The notes beneath the pieces are model-generated. The model ran no database searches and had not been told where the DNA came from. It saw only the letters and a program-made list of their open reading frames with translations. From positions 15,624,001 through 15,688,000 of the forward strand of contig OY292280.1 in the NCBI GenBank assembly GCA_958496175.1: a stretch of DNA of 64,000 nt. The letters are read 5' to 3'. Positions 9,862 to 22,018 of the stretch are shown in pieces. How positions within the stretch are numbered: position 1 is the stretch's first letter; every line of letters starts with the position of its first letter. Source of the DNA: Sisyra terminalis. Lineage: Eukaryota; Arthropoda; Insecta; Neuroptera; Sisyridae. The translations under genes were made by a program, and so were the position numbers.

Positions 9862-12670
9862 AACGATGGTTAACCCATGGATTTTTTTGATGAAAAAACT
9901 TTTTGTTTCGAAATCGAAAAATATTATTATATCATCGTTCTAGACATTGTTGCGAACCCGAAACTGCCTTTGGTTCGAAAATCATCCCTTATATAACGAA
10001 GGTACATGCAATTGTTGAAGAAGCCACATTCGTCTCTCCCTCTTAGTGGGAAGTGTTCATCCCTTAAACTGCCTGTTCATCCCTTAAACATGGTTTGTTT
10101 GGGGAAAAATTTGCACAGCACGTACAGATGGACTTATACTTTCGATTGGCACCCTTAAAAAAATTTTTTTTTATTTGACGATTTTCGAGAAAATCAACGA
10201 TGGTTAACCCATGGATTTTTTTGATGAAAAAACTTTTTGTTTCGAAATCGAAAAATATTATTATATCATCGTTCTAGACATTGTTGCGAACCCGAAACTG
10301 CCTTTGGTTCGAAAATCATCCCTTATATAACGAAGGTACATGCAATTGTTGAAGAAGCCACATTCGTCTCTCCCTCTTAGTGGGAAGTGTTCATCCCTTA
10401 AACTGCCTGTTCATCCCTTAAACATGGTTTGTTTGGGGAAAAATTTGCACAGCACGTACAGATGGACTTATACATTCGATTGGCACCCTTAAAAAATTTT
10501 TTTTTTATTTGACGATTTTCGAGAAAATCAACGATGGTTAACCCATGGAATTTTTTGATGAAAAAACTTTTTGTTTCGAAATCGAAAAATATTATTATAT
10601 CATCGTTCTAGACATTGTTGCGAACCCGAAACTGCCTTTGGTTCGAAAATCATCCCTTATATAACGAAGGTACATGCAATTGTTGAAGAAGCCACATTCG
10701 TCTCTCCCTCTTAGTGGGAAGTGTTCATCCCTTAAACTGCCTGTTCATCCCTTAAACATGGTTTGTTTGGGGAAAAATTTGCACAGCACGTACAGATGGA
10801 CTTATACTTTCGATTGGCACCCTTAAAAAATTTTTTTTCTATTTGACGATTTTCGAGAAAATCAACGATGGTTAACCCATGGAATTTTTTGATGAAAAAA
10901 CTTTTTGTTTCGAAATCGAAAAATATTATTATATCATCGTTCTAGACATTGTTGCGAACCCGAAACTGCCTTTGGTTCGAAAATCATCCCTTATATAACG
11001 AAGGTACATGCAATTGTTGAAGAAGCCACATTCGTCTCTCCCTCTTAGTGGGAAGTGTTCATCCCTTAAACTGCCTGTTCATCCCTTAAACGAGGTTTGT
11101 TTGGGGAAAAATTTGCACAGCACGTACAGATGGACTTATACTTTCGATTGGCACCCTTAAAAAATTTTTTTTTTATTTGACGATTTTCGAGAAAATCAAC
11201 GATGGTTAACCCATGGATTTTTTTGATGAAAAAACTTTTTGTTTCGAAATCGAAAAATATTATTATTTCATCGTTCTAGACATTGTTGCGAACCCGAAAC
11301 TGCCTTTGGTTCGAAAATCATCCCTTATATAACGAAGGTACATGCAATTGTTGAAGAAGCCACATTCGTCTCTCCATCTTAGTGGGAAGTGTTCATCCCT
11401 TAAACTGCCTGTTCAACCCTTAAACATGGTTTGTTTGGGGAAAAATTTGCACAGCACGTACAGATGGACTTATACATTCGATTGGCACCCTTAAAAAATT
11501 TTTTTTTTATTTGACGATTTTCGAGAAAATCAACGATGGTTAACCCATGGATTTTTTTGATGAAAAAACTTTTTGTTTCGAAATCGAAAAATATTATTAT
11601 ATCATCGTTCTAGACATTGTTGCGAACCCGAAACTGCCTTTGGTTCGAAAATCATCCCTTATATAACGAAGGTACATGCAATTGTTGAAGAAGCCACATT
11701 CGTCTCTCCCTCTTAGTGGTAAGTGTTCATCCCTTAAACTGCCTATTCATCCCTTAAACATGGTTTGTTTGGGGAAAAATTTGCACAGCACGTACAGATG
11801 GACTTATACATTCGATTGGCACCCTTAAAAATTTTTTTTTTTATTTGACGATTTTCGAGAAAATCAACGATGGTTAGCCCATGGATTTTTTTGATGAAAA
11901 AACTTTTTGTTTCGAAATCGAAAAATATTATTATATCATCGTTCTAGACATTGTTGCGAACCCGAAACTGCCTTTGGGTCGAAAATCATCCCTTATATAT
12001 CGAAGGTAGATGCAATTGTTGAAGAAGCCACATTCGTCTCTCCCTCTTAGTGGGAAGTGTTCATCCCTTAAACTGCCTGTTCATCCCTTAAACATGGTAT
12101 GTTTGGGGAAAAATTTGCACAGCACGTACAGATGGACTTATACTTTCGATTGGCACCCTTAAAAAATTTTTTTTTATTTGACGATTTTCGAGAAAATCAA
12201 CGATGGTTAACCCGTGGATTTTTTTGATGAAAAAACTATTTGTTTCGAAATCGAAAAATATTATTATATCATCGTTCTAGACATTGTTGCGAACCCGAAA
12301 CTGCCTTTGGTTCGAAAATCATCCCTTATATAACGAAGGTACATGCAATTGTTGAAGAAGCCACATTCGTCTCTCCCTCTTAGTGGGAAGTGTTCATCCC
12401 TTAAACTGCCTGTTCATCCCTTAAACATGGTTTGTTTGGGGAAAAATTTGCACAGCACGTACAGATGGACTTATACTTTCGATTGGCACCCTTAAAAAAA
12501 TTTTTTTTTTTATTTGACGATTTTCGAGAAAATCAACGATGGTTAGCCCATGGATTTTTTTGATGAAAAAACTTTTTGTTTCGAAATCGAAAAATATTAT
12601 TATATCATCGTTCTAGACATTGTTGCGAACCCGAAACTGCCTTTGGTTCGAAAATCATCCCTTATATATC

Positions 12671-13672
12671 GAAGGTACATGCAATTGTTGAAGAAGCCAC
12701 ATTCGTCTCTCCCTCTTAGTGGGAAGTGTTCATCCCTTAAACTGCCTGTTCATCCCTTAAACATGGTTTGTTTGGGGAAAAATTTGCACAGCACGTACAG
12801 ATGGACTTATACATTCGATTGGCACCCTTAAAAAATTTTTTTTTTATTTGACGATTTTCGAGAAAATCAACGATGGTTAACCCATGGATTTTTTTGATGA
12901 AAAAACTTTTTGTTTCGAAATCGAAAAATATTATTATATCATCGTTCTAGACATTGTTGCGAACCCGAAACAGCCTTTGGTTCGAAAATCATCCCTTATA
13001 TTACGAAGGTACATGCAATTGTTGAAGAAGCCCCATTCGTCTCTCCCTCTTAGTGGGAAGTGTTCATCCCTTAAACTGCCTGTTCATCCCTTAAACATGG
13101 TTTGTTTGGGGAAAAATTTGCACAGCACGTACAGATGGACTTATACATTCGATTGGCACCCTTAAAAATTTTTTTTTTTATTTGACGATTTTCGAGAAAA
13201 TCAACGATGGTTAGCCCATGGATTTTTTTGATGAAAAAACTTTTTGTTTCGAAATCGAAAAATATTATTATATCATCGTTCTAGACATTGTTGCGAACCC
13301 GAAACTGCCTTTGGTTCGAAAATCATCCCTTATATAACGAAGGTACATGCAATTGTTGAAGAAGCCACATTCGTCTCTCCCTCTTAGTGGGAAGTGTTCA
13401 TCCCTTAAACTGCCTGTTCATCCCTTAAACGATGTTTGTTTGGGGAAAAATTTGCACAGCACGTACAGATGGACTTATACTTTCGATTGGCACCCTTAAA
13501 AAATTTTTTTTTTATTTGACGATTTTCGAGAAAATCAACGATGGTTAACCCATGGATTTTTTTGATGAAAAAACTTTTTGTTTCGAAATCGAAAAATATT
13601 ATTATTTCATCGTTCTAGACATTGTTGCGAACCCGAAACTGCCTTTGGGTCGAAAATCATCCCTTATATATC
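12671..13672. repeat. 3-unit HOR, copy 1 (1,002 bp)
   Basis: Units start at 12671, 13005 and 13339. The first ends with CAGCCTTTGG and TATTACGAAG, the second begins with GCCCCATTCG and has GGTTAGCCC, and the third has CGATGTTTG, TATTATTTCATCG and TTTGGGTCG. The first two markers recur exactly 1,002 bp downstream. Confidence 0.8.
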
Positions 13673-14673
13673 GAAGGTACATGCAATTGTTGAAGAAGCC
13701 ACATTCGTCTCTCCCTCTTAGTGGGAAGTGTTCATCCCTTAAACTGCCTGTTCATCCCTTAAACATGGTTTGTTTGGGGAAAAATTTGCACAGCACGTAC
13801 AGATGGACTTATACATTCGATTGGCACCCTTAAAAAATTTTTTTTTTATTTGACGATTTTCGAGAAAATCAACGATGGTTAACCCATGGATTTTTTTGAT
13901 GAAAAAACTTTTTGTTTCGAAATCGAAAAATATTATTATATCATCGTTCTAGACATTGTTGCGAACCCGAAACAGCCTTTGGTTCGAAAATCATCCCTTA
14001 TATTACGAAGGTACATGCAATTGTTGAAGAAGCCCCATTCGTCTCTCCCTCTTAGTGGGAAGTGTTCATCCCTTAAACTGCCTGTTCATCCCTTAAACAT
14101 GGTTTGTTTGGGGAAAAATTTGCTCAGCACGTACAGATGGACTTATACATTCGATTGGCTCCCTTAAACAATTTTTTTTTATTTGACGATTTTCGAGAAA
14201 ATCAACGATGGTTAACCCATGGATTTTTTTGATGAAAAAACTTTTTGTTTCGAAATCGAAAAATATTATTATATCATCGTGCTAGACATTGTTGCGAACC
14301 CGAAACTGCCTTTGGTTCGAAAATCATCCCTTATATAACGAAGGTACATGCAATTGTTGAAGAAGCCACATTCGTCTCTCCCTCTTAGTGGGAAGTGTTC
14401 ATCCCTTAAACTGCCTGTTCATCCCTTAAACATGGTTTGTTTGGGGATAAATTTGCACAGCACGTACAGATGGACTTATACTTTCGATTGGCACCCTTAA
14501 AAAATTTTTTTTTTATTTGACGATTTTCGAGAAAATCAACGATGGTTAATCCATGGATTTTTTTGATGAAAAAACTTTTTGTTTCGAAATCGAAAAATAT
14601 TATTTTTTCATCGTTCTAGACATTGTTGCGAACCCGAAACTGCCTTTGGTTCGAAAATCATCCCTTATATAAC
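13673..14673. repeat. 3-unit HOR, copy 2 (partly diverged)
   Basis: Units start at 13673, 14007 and 14340. The first matches the unit at 12671. The second has the same GCCCCATTCG but adds TTGCTCAGC and GGCTCCC. The third does not match copy 1: it has GGGGATAAATT and GGTTAATCC. The clear duplication therefore covers about two units. Confidence 0.75.
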
Positions 14674-17600
14674 GAAGGTACATGCAATTGTTGAAGAAGC
14701 CACATTCGTCTCTCCCTCTTAGTGGGAAGTGTTCATCCCTTAAACTGCCTGTTCAACCCTTAAACATTGTTTGTTTGGGGAAAAATTTGCACAGCACGTA
14801 CAGATGGACTTATACATTCGATTGGCACCCTTAAAAATTTTTTTTTTTATTTGACGATTTTCGAGAAAATCAACGATGGTTAGCCCATGGATTTTTTTGA
14901 TGAAAAAACTTTTTGTTTCGAAATCGAAAAATATTATTATATCATCGTTCTAGACATTGTTGCGAACCCGAAACTGCCTTTGGGTCGAAAATCATCCCTT
15001 ATATATCGAAGGTACATGCAATTGTTGAAGAAGCCACATTCGTCTCTCCCTCTTAGTGGGAAGTGTTCATCCCTTAAACTGCCTGTTCATCCCTTAAACG
15101 AGGTTTGTTTGGGGAAAAATTTGCACAGCACGTACAGATGGACTTACACTTTCGATTGGCACCCTTAAAAAATTTTTTTTTTATTTGACGATTTTCGAGA
15201 AAATCAACGATGGTTAACCCATGGATTTTTTTGATGAAAAAACTTTTTGTTTCGAAATCGAAAAATATTATTATTTCATCGTTCTAGACATTGTTGCGAA
15301 CCCGAAACAGCCTTTGGTTCGAAAATCATCCCTTATATAACGAAGGTACATGCAATTGTTGAAGAAGCCACATTCGTCTCTCCCTCTTAGTGGGAAGTGT
15401 TCATCCCTTAAACAGCCTGTTCATCCCTAAAACATGGTTTGTTTGGGGAAAAATTTGCACAGCACGTACAGATGGACTTATACATTCGATTGGCACCCTT
15501 AAAAAATTTTTTTTTATTTGACGATTTTCGAGAAAATCAACGATGGTTAACCAATGGATTTTTTTGATGAAAAAACTTTTTGTTTCGAAATCGAAAAATA
15601 TTATTATATCATCGTTCTAGACATTGTTGCGAACCCGAAACAGCCTTTGGTTCGAAAATCATCCCTTATATTACGAAGGTACATGCAATTGTTGAAGAAG
15701 CCACATTCGTCTCTCCCTCTTAGTGGGAAGTGTTCATCCCTTAAACTGCCTGTTCATCCCTTAAACGAGGTTTGTTTGGGGAAAAATTTGCACAGCACGT
15801 ACAGATGGACTTATACTTTCGATTGGCACCCTTAAAAAAATTTTTTTTACTTGACGATTTTCGAGAAAATCAACGATGGTTAACCCATGGATTTTTTTGA
15901 TGAAAAAACTTTTTGTTTCGAAATCGAAAAATATTATTATATCATCGTTCTAGACATTGTTGCGAACCCGAAACTGCCTTTGGTTCGAAAATCATCCCTT
16001 ATATAACGAAGGTACATGCAATTGTTGAAGAAGCCACATTCGTCTCTCCCACTTAGTGGGAAGTGTTCATCCCTTAAACTGCCTGTTCATCCCTTAAACA
16101 TGGTTTGTTTGGGGAAAAATTTGCACAGCACGTACAGATGGACTTATACTTTCGATTGGCACCCTTAAAAAATTTTTTTTTTATTTGACGATTTTCGAGA
16201 AAATCAACGATGGTTAACCCAGGAATTTTTTTGATGAAAAAACTTTTTGTTTCGAAATCGAAAAATATTATTATTTCATCGTTCTAGACATTGTTGCGAA
16301 CCCGAAACTGCCTTTGGTTCGAAAATCATCCCTTATATAACGAAGGTATATGCAATTGTTGAAGAAGCCACATTCGACTCTCCCTCTTAGTGGGAAGTGT
16401 TCATCCCTTAAACTGCCTGTTCATCCCTTAAACATGGTTTGTTTGGGGAAAAATTTGCACAGCACGTACAGATGGACTTATACATTGGATTGGCACCCTT
16501 AAAAATTTTTTTTTTTATTTGACGATTTTCGAGAAAATCAACGATGGTAAACCCATGGATTTTTTTGATGAAAAAACTTTTTGTTTCGAAATCGAAAAAT
16601 ATTATTATATCATCGTTCTAGACATTGTTGCGAACCCGAAACAGCCTTTGGTTCGAAAATCATCCCTTATATTACGAAGGTACATGCAATTGTTGAAGAA
16701 GCCACATTCGTCTCTCCCTCTTAGTGGGAAGTGTTCATCCCTTAAACTGCCTGTTCATCCCTTAAACATGGTTTGTTTGGGGAAAAATTTGCACAGCACG
16801 TACAGATGGACTTATACATTCGATTGGCACCCTTAAAAAATTTTTTTTTTATTTGACGATTTTCGAGAAAATCAACGATGGTTAACCCATGGATTTTTTT
16901 GATGAAAAAACTTTTTGTTTCGAAATCGAAAAATATTATTATATCATCGTTCTAGACATTGTTGCGAACCCGAAACTGCCTTTGGTTCGAAAATCATCCC
17001 TTATATAACGAAGGTACATGCAATTGTTGAAGAAGCCACATTCGTCTCTCCCTCTTAGTGGGAAGTGTTCATCCCTTAAACTGCCTGTTCATCCCTTAAA
17101 CATGGTTTGTTTGGGGAAAAATTTGCACAGCACGTACAGATGGACTTATACATTCGATTAGCACCCTTAAAAATTTTTTTTTTTATTTGACGATTTTCGA
17201 GAAAATCAACGATGGTTAACCCGTGGATTTTTTTGATGAAAAAACTATTTGTTTCGAAATCGAAAAATATTATTATATCATCGTTCTAGACATTGTTGCG
17301 AACCCGAAACTGCCTTTGGTTCGAAAATCATCCCTTATATAACGAAGGTACATGCACTTGTTGAAGAAGCCACATTCGTCTCTCCCTCTTAGTGGGAAGT
17401 GTTCATCCCTTAATCTGCCTGTTCATCCCATAAACATGGTTTGTTTGGGGAAAAATTTGCACAGCACGTACAGATGGACTTATACATTCGATTAGCACCC
17501 TTAAAAATTTTTTTTTTTATTTGACGATTTTCGAGAAAATCAACGATGGTTAGCCCATGGATTTTTTTGATGAAAAAACTTTTTGTTTCGAAATCGAAAA

Positions 17601-19681
17601 ATATTATTATATCATCGTTCTAGACATTGTTGCGAACCCGAAACTGCCTTTGGGTCGAAAATCATCCCTTATATAACGAAGGTACATGCAATTGTTGAAG
17701 AAGCCACATTCGTCTCTCCCTCTTAGTGGGAAGTGTTCATCCCTTAAACTGCCTGTTCATCCCTTAAACGAGGTTTGTTTGGGGAAAAATTTGCACAGCA
17801 CGTACAGATGGACTTATACTTTCGATTGGCACCCTTAAAAAAATTTTTTTTAATTTGACGATTTTCGAGAAAATCAACGATGGTTAACCCATGGATTTTT
17901 TTGATGAAAAAACTTTTTGTTTCGAAATCGAAAAATATTATTATATCATCGTTCTAGACATTGTTGCGAACCCGAAACTGCCTTTGGTTCGAAAATCATC
18001 CCTTATATAACGAAGGTACATGCAATTGTTGAAGAAGCCACATTCGTCTCTCCCTCTTAGTGGGAAGTGTTCATCCCTTAAACTGCCTGTTCATCCCTTA
18101 AACGAGGTTTGTTTGGGAAAAAATTTGCACAGCACGTACAGATGGACTTATACTTTCGATTGGCACCCTTAAAAAATTTTTTTTTTATTTGACGATTTTC
18201 GAGAAAATCAACGATGGTTAACCCATGGATTTTTTTGATGAAAAAACTTTTTGTTACGAAATCGAAAAATATTATTATATCATCGTTCTAGACATTGTTG
18301 CGAACCCGAAACTGCCTTTGGTTCGAAAATCATCCCTTATATAACGAAGGTACATGCAATTGTTGAAGAAGCCACATTCGTCTCTCCCTCTTAGTGGGAA
18401 GTGTTCATCCCTTAAACTGCCTGTTCATCCCTTAAACGAGGTTTGTTTGGGGAAAAATTTGCACAGCACGTACAGATGGACTTATACTTTCGATTGGCAC
18501 CCTTAAAAAAATTTTTTTTTATTTGACGATTTTCGAGAAAATCAACGATGGTTAACCCATGGATTTTTTTGATGAAAAAACTTTTGGTTTCGAAATCGAA
18601 AAATATTATTATATCATCGTTCTAGACATTGTTGCGAACCCGAAACTGCCTTTGGTTCGAAAATCATCCCTTATATAACGAAGGTACATGCAATTGTTGA
18701 AGAAGCCACATTCGTCTCTCCCTCTTAGTGGGAAGTGTTCATCCCTTAAACTGCCTGTTCATCCCTTAAACATGGTTTGTTTGGGGAAAAATTTGCACAG
18801 CACGTACAGATGGACTTATACTTTCGATTGGCACCCTTAAAAAATTTTTTTTTTATTTGACGATTTTCGAGAAAATCAACGATGGTTAACCCATGGATTT
18901 TTTTGATGAAAAAACTTTTTGTTTCGAAATCGAAAAATATTATTATATCATCGTTCTAGACATTGTTGCGAACCCGAAACTGCCTTTGGTTCGAAAATCA
19001 TCCCTTATATAACGAAGGTACATGCAATTGTTGAAGAAGCCACATTCGTCTCTCCCTCTTAGTGGGAAGTGTTCATCCCTTAAACTGCCTGTTCATCCCT
19101 TAAACATGGTTTGTTTGGGGAAAAATTTGCACAGCACGTACAGATGGACTTATACTTTCGATTGGCACCCTTAAAAAATTTTTTTTTTATTTGTCGATTT
19201 TCGAGAAAATCAACGATGGTTAACCCATGGATTTTTTTGATGAAAAAACTTTTTGTTTCGAAATCGAAAAATATTATTATATCATCGTTCTAGACATTGT
19301 TGCGAACCCGAAACTGCCTTTGGTTCGAAAATCATCCCTTATATAACGAAGGTACATGCAATTGTTGAAGAAGCCACATTCGTCTCTCCCTCTTAGTGGG
19401 AAGTGTTCATCCCTTAAACTGCCTGTTCATCCCTTAAACGAGGTTTGTTTGGGGAAAAATTTGCACAGCACGTACAGATGGACTTATACTTTCGATTGGC
19501 ACCCTTAAAAATTTTTTTTTTTATTTGACGATTTTCGAGAAAATCAACGATGGTTAACCCATGGATTTTTTTGATGAAAAAACTTTTTGTTTCGAAATCG
19601 AAAAATATTATTATATCATCGTTCTAGACATTGTTGCGAACCCGAAACTGCCTTTGGTTCGAAAATCATCCCTTATATAAC
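14674..19681. repeat. Diverged long-unit stretch (15 monomers)
   Basis: Units start at 14674, 15008, 15342, 15675, 16008, 16342, 16676, 17010, 17344, 17678, 18012, 18346, 18680, 19014 and 19348. Many carry single private changes, for example CCCTAAAAC at about 15,425, CTCCCACTTAG at about 16,046, CCCAGGAATT at about 16,218, GCACTTGTTG at about 17,355 and TTTGTCGATTTT at about 19,190. Adjacent units at 17010 and 17344 both end up with GATTAGCACC near their middle or just before it (17,157 and 17,491). This is one of the least homogenised parts of the window. Confidence 0.8.
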
Positions 19682-22018
19682 GAAGGTACATGCAATTGTT
19701 GAAGAAGCCACATTCGTCACTCCCTCTTAGTGGGAAGTGTTCATCCCTTAAACTGCCTGTTCATCCCTTAAACATGGTTTGTTTGGGGAAAAATTTGCAC
19801 AGCACGTACAGATGGACTTATACTTTCGATTGGCGCCCTTAAAAATTTTTTTTTTTATTTGACGATTTTCGAGAAAATCAACGATGGTTATCCCATGGAT
19901 TTTTTTGATGAAAAAACTTTTTGTTTCGAAATCGAAAAATATTATTATATCATCGTTCTAGACATTGTTGCGAACCCGAAACAGTCTTTGGTTCGAAAAT
20001 CATCCCTTATATAACGAAGGTACATGCAATTGTTGAAGAAGCCACATTCGTCTCTCCCTCTTAGTGGGAAGTGTTCATCCCTTAAACTGCCTGTTCATCC
20101 CTTAAACATGGTTTGTTTGGGGAAAAATTTGCACAGCACTTACAGATGGACTTATACATTCGATTGGCACCCTTTAAAAATTTTTTTTTAATTTGACGAT
20201 TTTCGAGAAAATCAACGATGATTAACCCATGGATTTTTTTGATGAAAAAACTTTTTGTTTCGAAATCGAAAAATATTATTATATCATCGTTCTAGACATT
20301 GTTGCGAACCCGAAACTGCCTTTGGTTCGAAAATCATCCCTTATATAACGAAGGTACATGCAATTGTTGAAGAAGCCACATTCGTCTCTCCCTCTTAGTG
20401 GGAAGAGTTCTTCCCTTAAACTGCCTGTTCATCCCTTAAACGAGGTTTGTTAGGGGAAAAATTTGCACAGCACGTACAGATGGACTTATACTTTCGATTG
20501 GCACCCTTAAAAAATTTTTTTTTATTTGACGATTTTCGAGAAAATCAACGATGGTTAACCCGTGGATTTTTTTGATGAAGAAACTTTTTGTTTCGAAATC
20601 AAAAAATATTATTATATCATCGTTCTAGACATTGTTGTGAACCCGAAACAGCCTTTGGTTCGAAAATCATCCCTTATATAACGAAGGTACATGCAATTGT
20701 TGAAGAAGCCACATTCGTCTCTCCCTCTTAGAGGGAAGTGTTCATCCCTTAAACGGCCTGTTCATCCCTTAAACATGGTTTGTTTGGGGAAAAATTTGCA
20801 CAGCACGTACAGATGGACTTATACATTCGATTGGCACCCTTAAAAAATTTTTTTTTTATTTTACGATTTTCGAGAAAATCAACGATGGTTAACCCATGGA
20901 TTTTTTTGATGAAAAAACTTTTTGTTTCGAAATCGAAAAATATTATTATATCATCGTTCTAGACATTGTTGCGAACCCGAAACTGCCTTTGGTTCGAAAA
21001 TCATCCCTTATATAACGAAGGTACATGCAATTGTTCAAGAAGCCACATTCGTCTCTCCCTCTTAGTGGGAAGTGTTCATCCCTTAAACTGCCTGTTCATC
21101 CCTTAAACGAGGTTTGTTTGGGGAAAAATTTGCACAGCACGTACAGATGGACTTATACTTTCGATTGGCACCCTTAAAAAAATTTTTTTTTATTTGACGA
21201 TTTTCGAGAAAATCAACGATGGTTAACCCATGGATTTTTTTGATGAAAAAACTTTTTGTTTCGAAATCGAAAAATATTATTATATCATCATTCTAGACAT
21301 TGTTGCGAACCAGAAACTGCCTTTGGTTCGAAAATCATCCCTTATATAACGAAGGTACATGCAATTGTTGAAGAAGCCGCATTCGTCTCTCCCTCTTAGT
21401 GGGAAGTGTTCATCCCTTAAACTGCCTGTTCATCCCTTAAACATGGTTTGTTTGGGGAAAAATTTGCACAGCACGTACAGATGGACTTATACATTCGATT
21501 GGCACCCTTAACAAAATTTTTTTTTATTAGACGATTTTCGAGAAAATCAACGATGGTTAACCCATGGATTTTTTTGATGAAAAAACTTTTTGTTTCGAAA
21601 TCGAAAAATATTATTATATCATCGTTCTAGACATTGTTGCGAACCCGAAACTGCCTTTGGTTCGAAAATCATCCCTTATATAACGAAGGTACATGCAATT
21701 GTTGAAGAAGCCACATTCGTCTCTCCCTCTTAGTGGGAAGTGTTCATCCCTTAAACTGCCTGTTCATCCCTTAAACGAGGTTTGTTTGGGGAAAAATTTG
21801 CACAGCACGTACAGATGGACTTATACTTTCGATTGGCACCCTTAAAAATTTTTTTTTTTATTTGACGATTTTCGAGAAAATCAACGATGGTTAACCCATG
21901 GATTTTTTTGATGAAAAAACTTTTTGTTTCGAAATCGAAAAATATTATTATATCATCGTTCTAGACATTGTTGCGAACCCGAAACTGCCTTTGGTTCAAA
22001 AATCATCCCTTATATAAC
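19682..22018. repeat. 7-unit HOR, copy C1 (2,337 bp)
   Basis: Units in order: 19682 (TGGCGCCC, GGTTATCCC), 20016 (GCACTTACAG, GATGATTAACC), 20350 (AAGAGTTCTTCCC, GTTAGGGG, GATGAAGAAAC, TTGTGAACC), 20683 (CTTAGAGGG, ACGGCCTG), 21017 (TTGTTCAAGA, CATCATTC, AACCAGAAAC), 21351 (GCCGCATTCG, TTAACAAAATT, TTAGACG) and 21685 (GAGG form, GGTTCAAAAATC). The same order recurs in C2 and C3. Confidence 0.88.

Larger units (their letters stand above)
9664..9997. repeat. Reference monomer (334 bp, close to the array majority)
   Basis: This unit carries the majority base at most variable sites, so it serves as a reference. Landmarks in unit coordinates: GAAGGTAC at 1-8; MfeI-type CAATTG near 12; two 15-bp direct repeats at 58-72 and 78-92; AAAAATTT at 108-115; a long A/T tract at about 160-175; a 16-bp dyad GATTTTCGAGAAAATC near 183-198; HpaI-type GTTAAC followed directly by NcoI-type CCATGG near 206-217; TTTCGAAA near 243; an AT-rich stretch near 257-269; XbaI-type TCTAGA near 275; and GGTTCGAAAATC near 308. 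Restriction sites once per unit mean partial digestion should yield a 334-bp ladder. Confidence 0.95.
8663..12670. repeat. Irregular long-unit stretch (12 monomers)
   Basis: Units start at 8663, 8996, 9330, 9664, 9998, 10332, 10666, 11000, 11334, 11668, 12002 and 12335. Two share CATGGAATTTTTTG (10332 and 10666). The series CATGGTATG/CCGTGG followed by a GGTTAGCCC unit at 8663-9329 recurs at 12002-12670, an offset of 3,339 bp (10 units). Private changes include CTCCATCTT and GTTCAACCC in the unit at 11334. No other sequence type is present. Confidence 0.8.

Noticed and set aside
9955..9985. tRNA T-arm or Pol III B box (GGTTCGAAAATC)
   Set aside because: The first seven bases match GGTTCGA, but the remaining bases do not fit, the flanking bases cannot form a T stem, and no A box or cloverleaf is seen. 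Chance similarity.
9661..9997. CENP-B box
   Set aside because: I looked for TTCG-N4-A-N2-CGGG on both strands of the unit. CGGG occurs on the minus strand (CCCGAAAC on plus), but TTCG is 15 rather than 7 bases away, so the pattern is not met.
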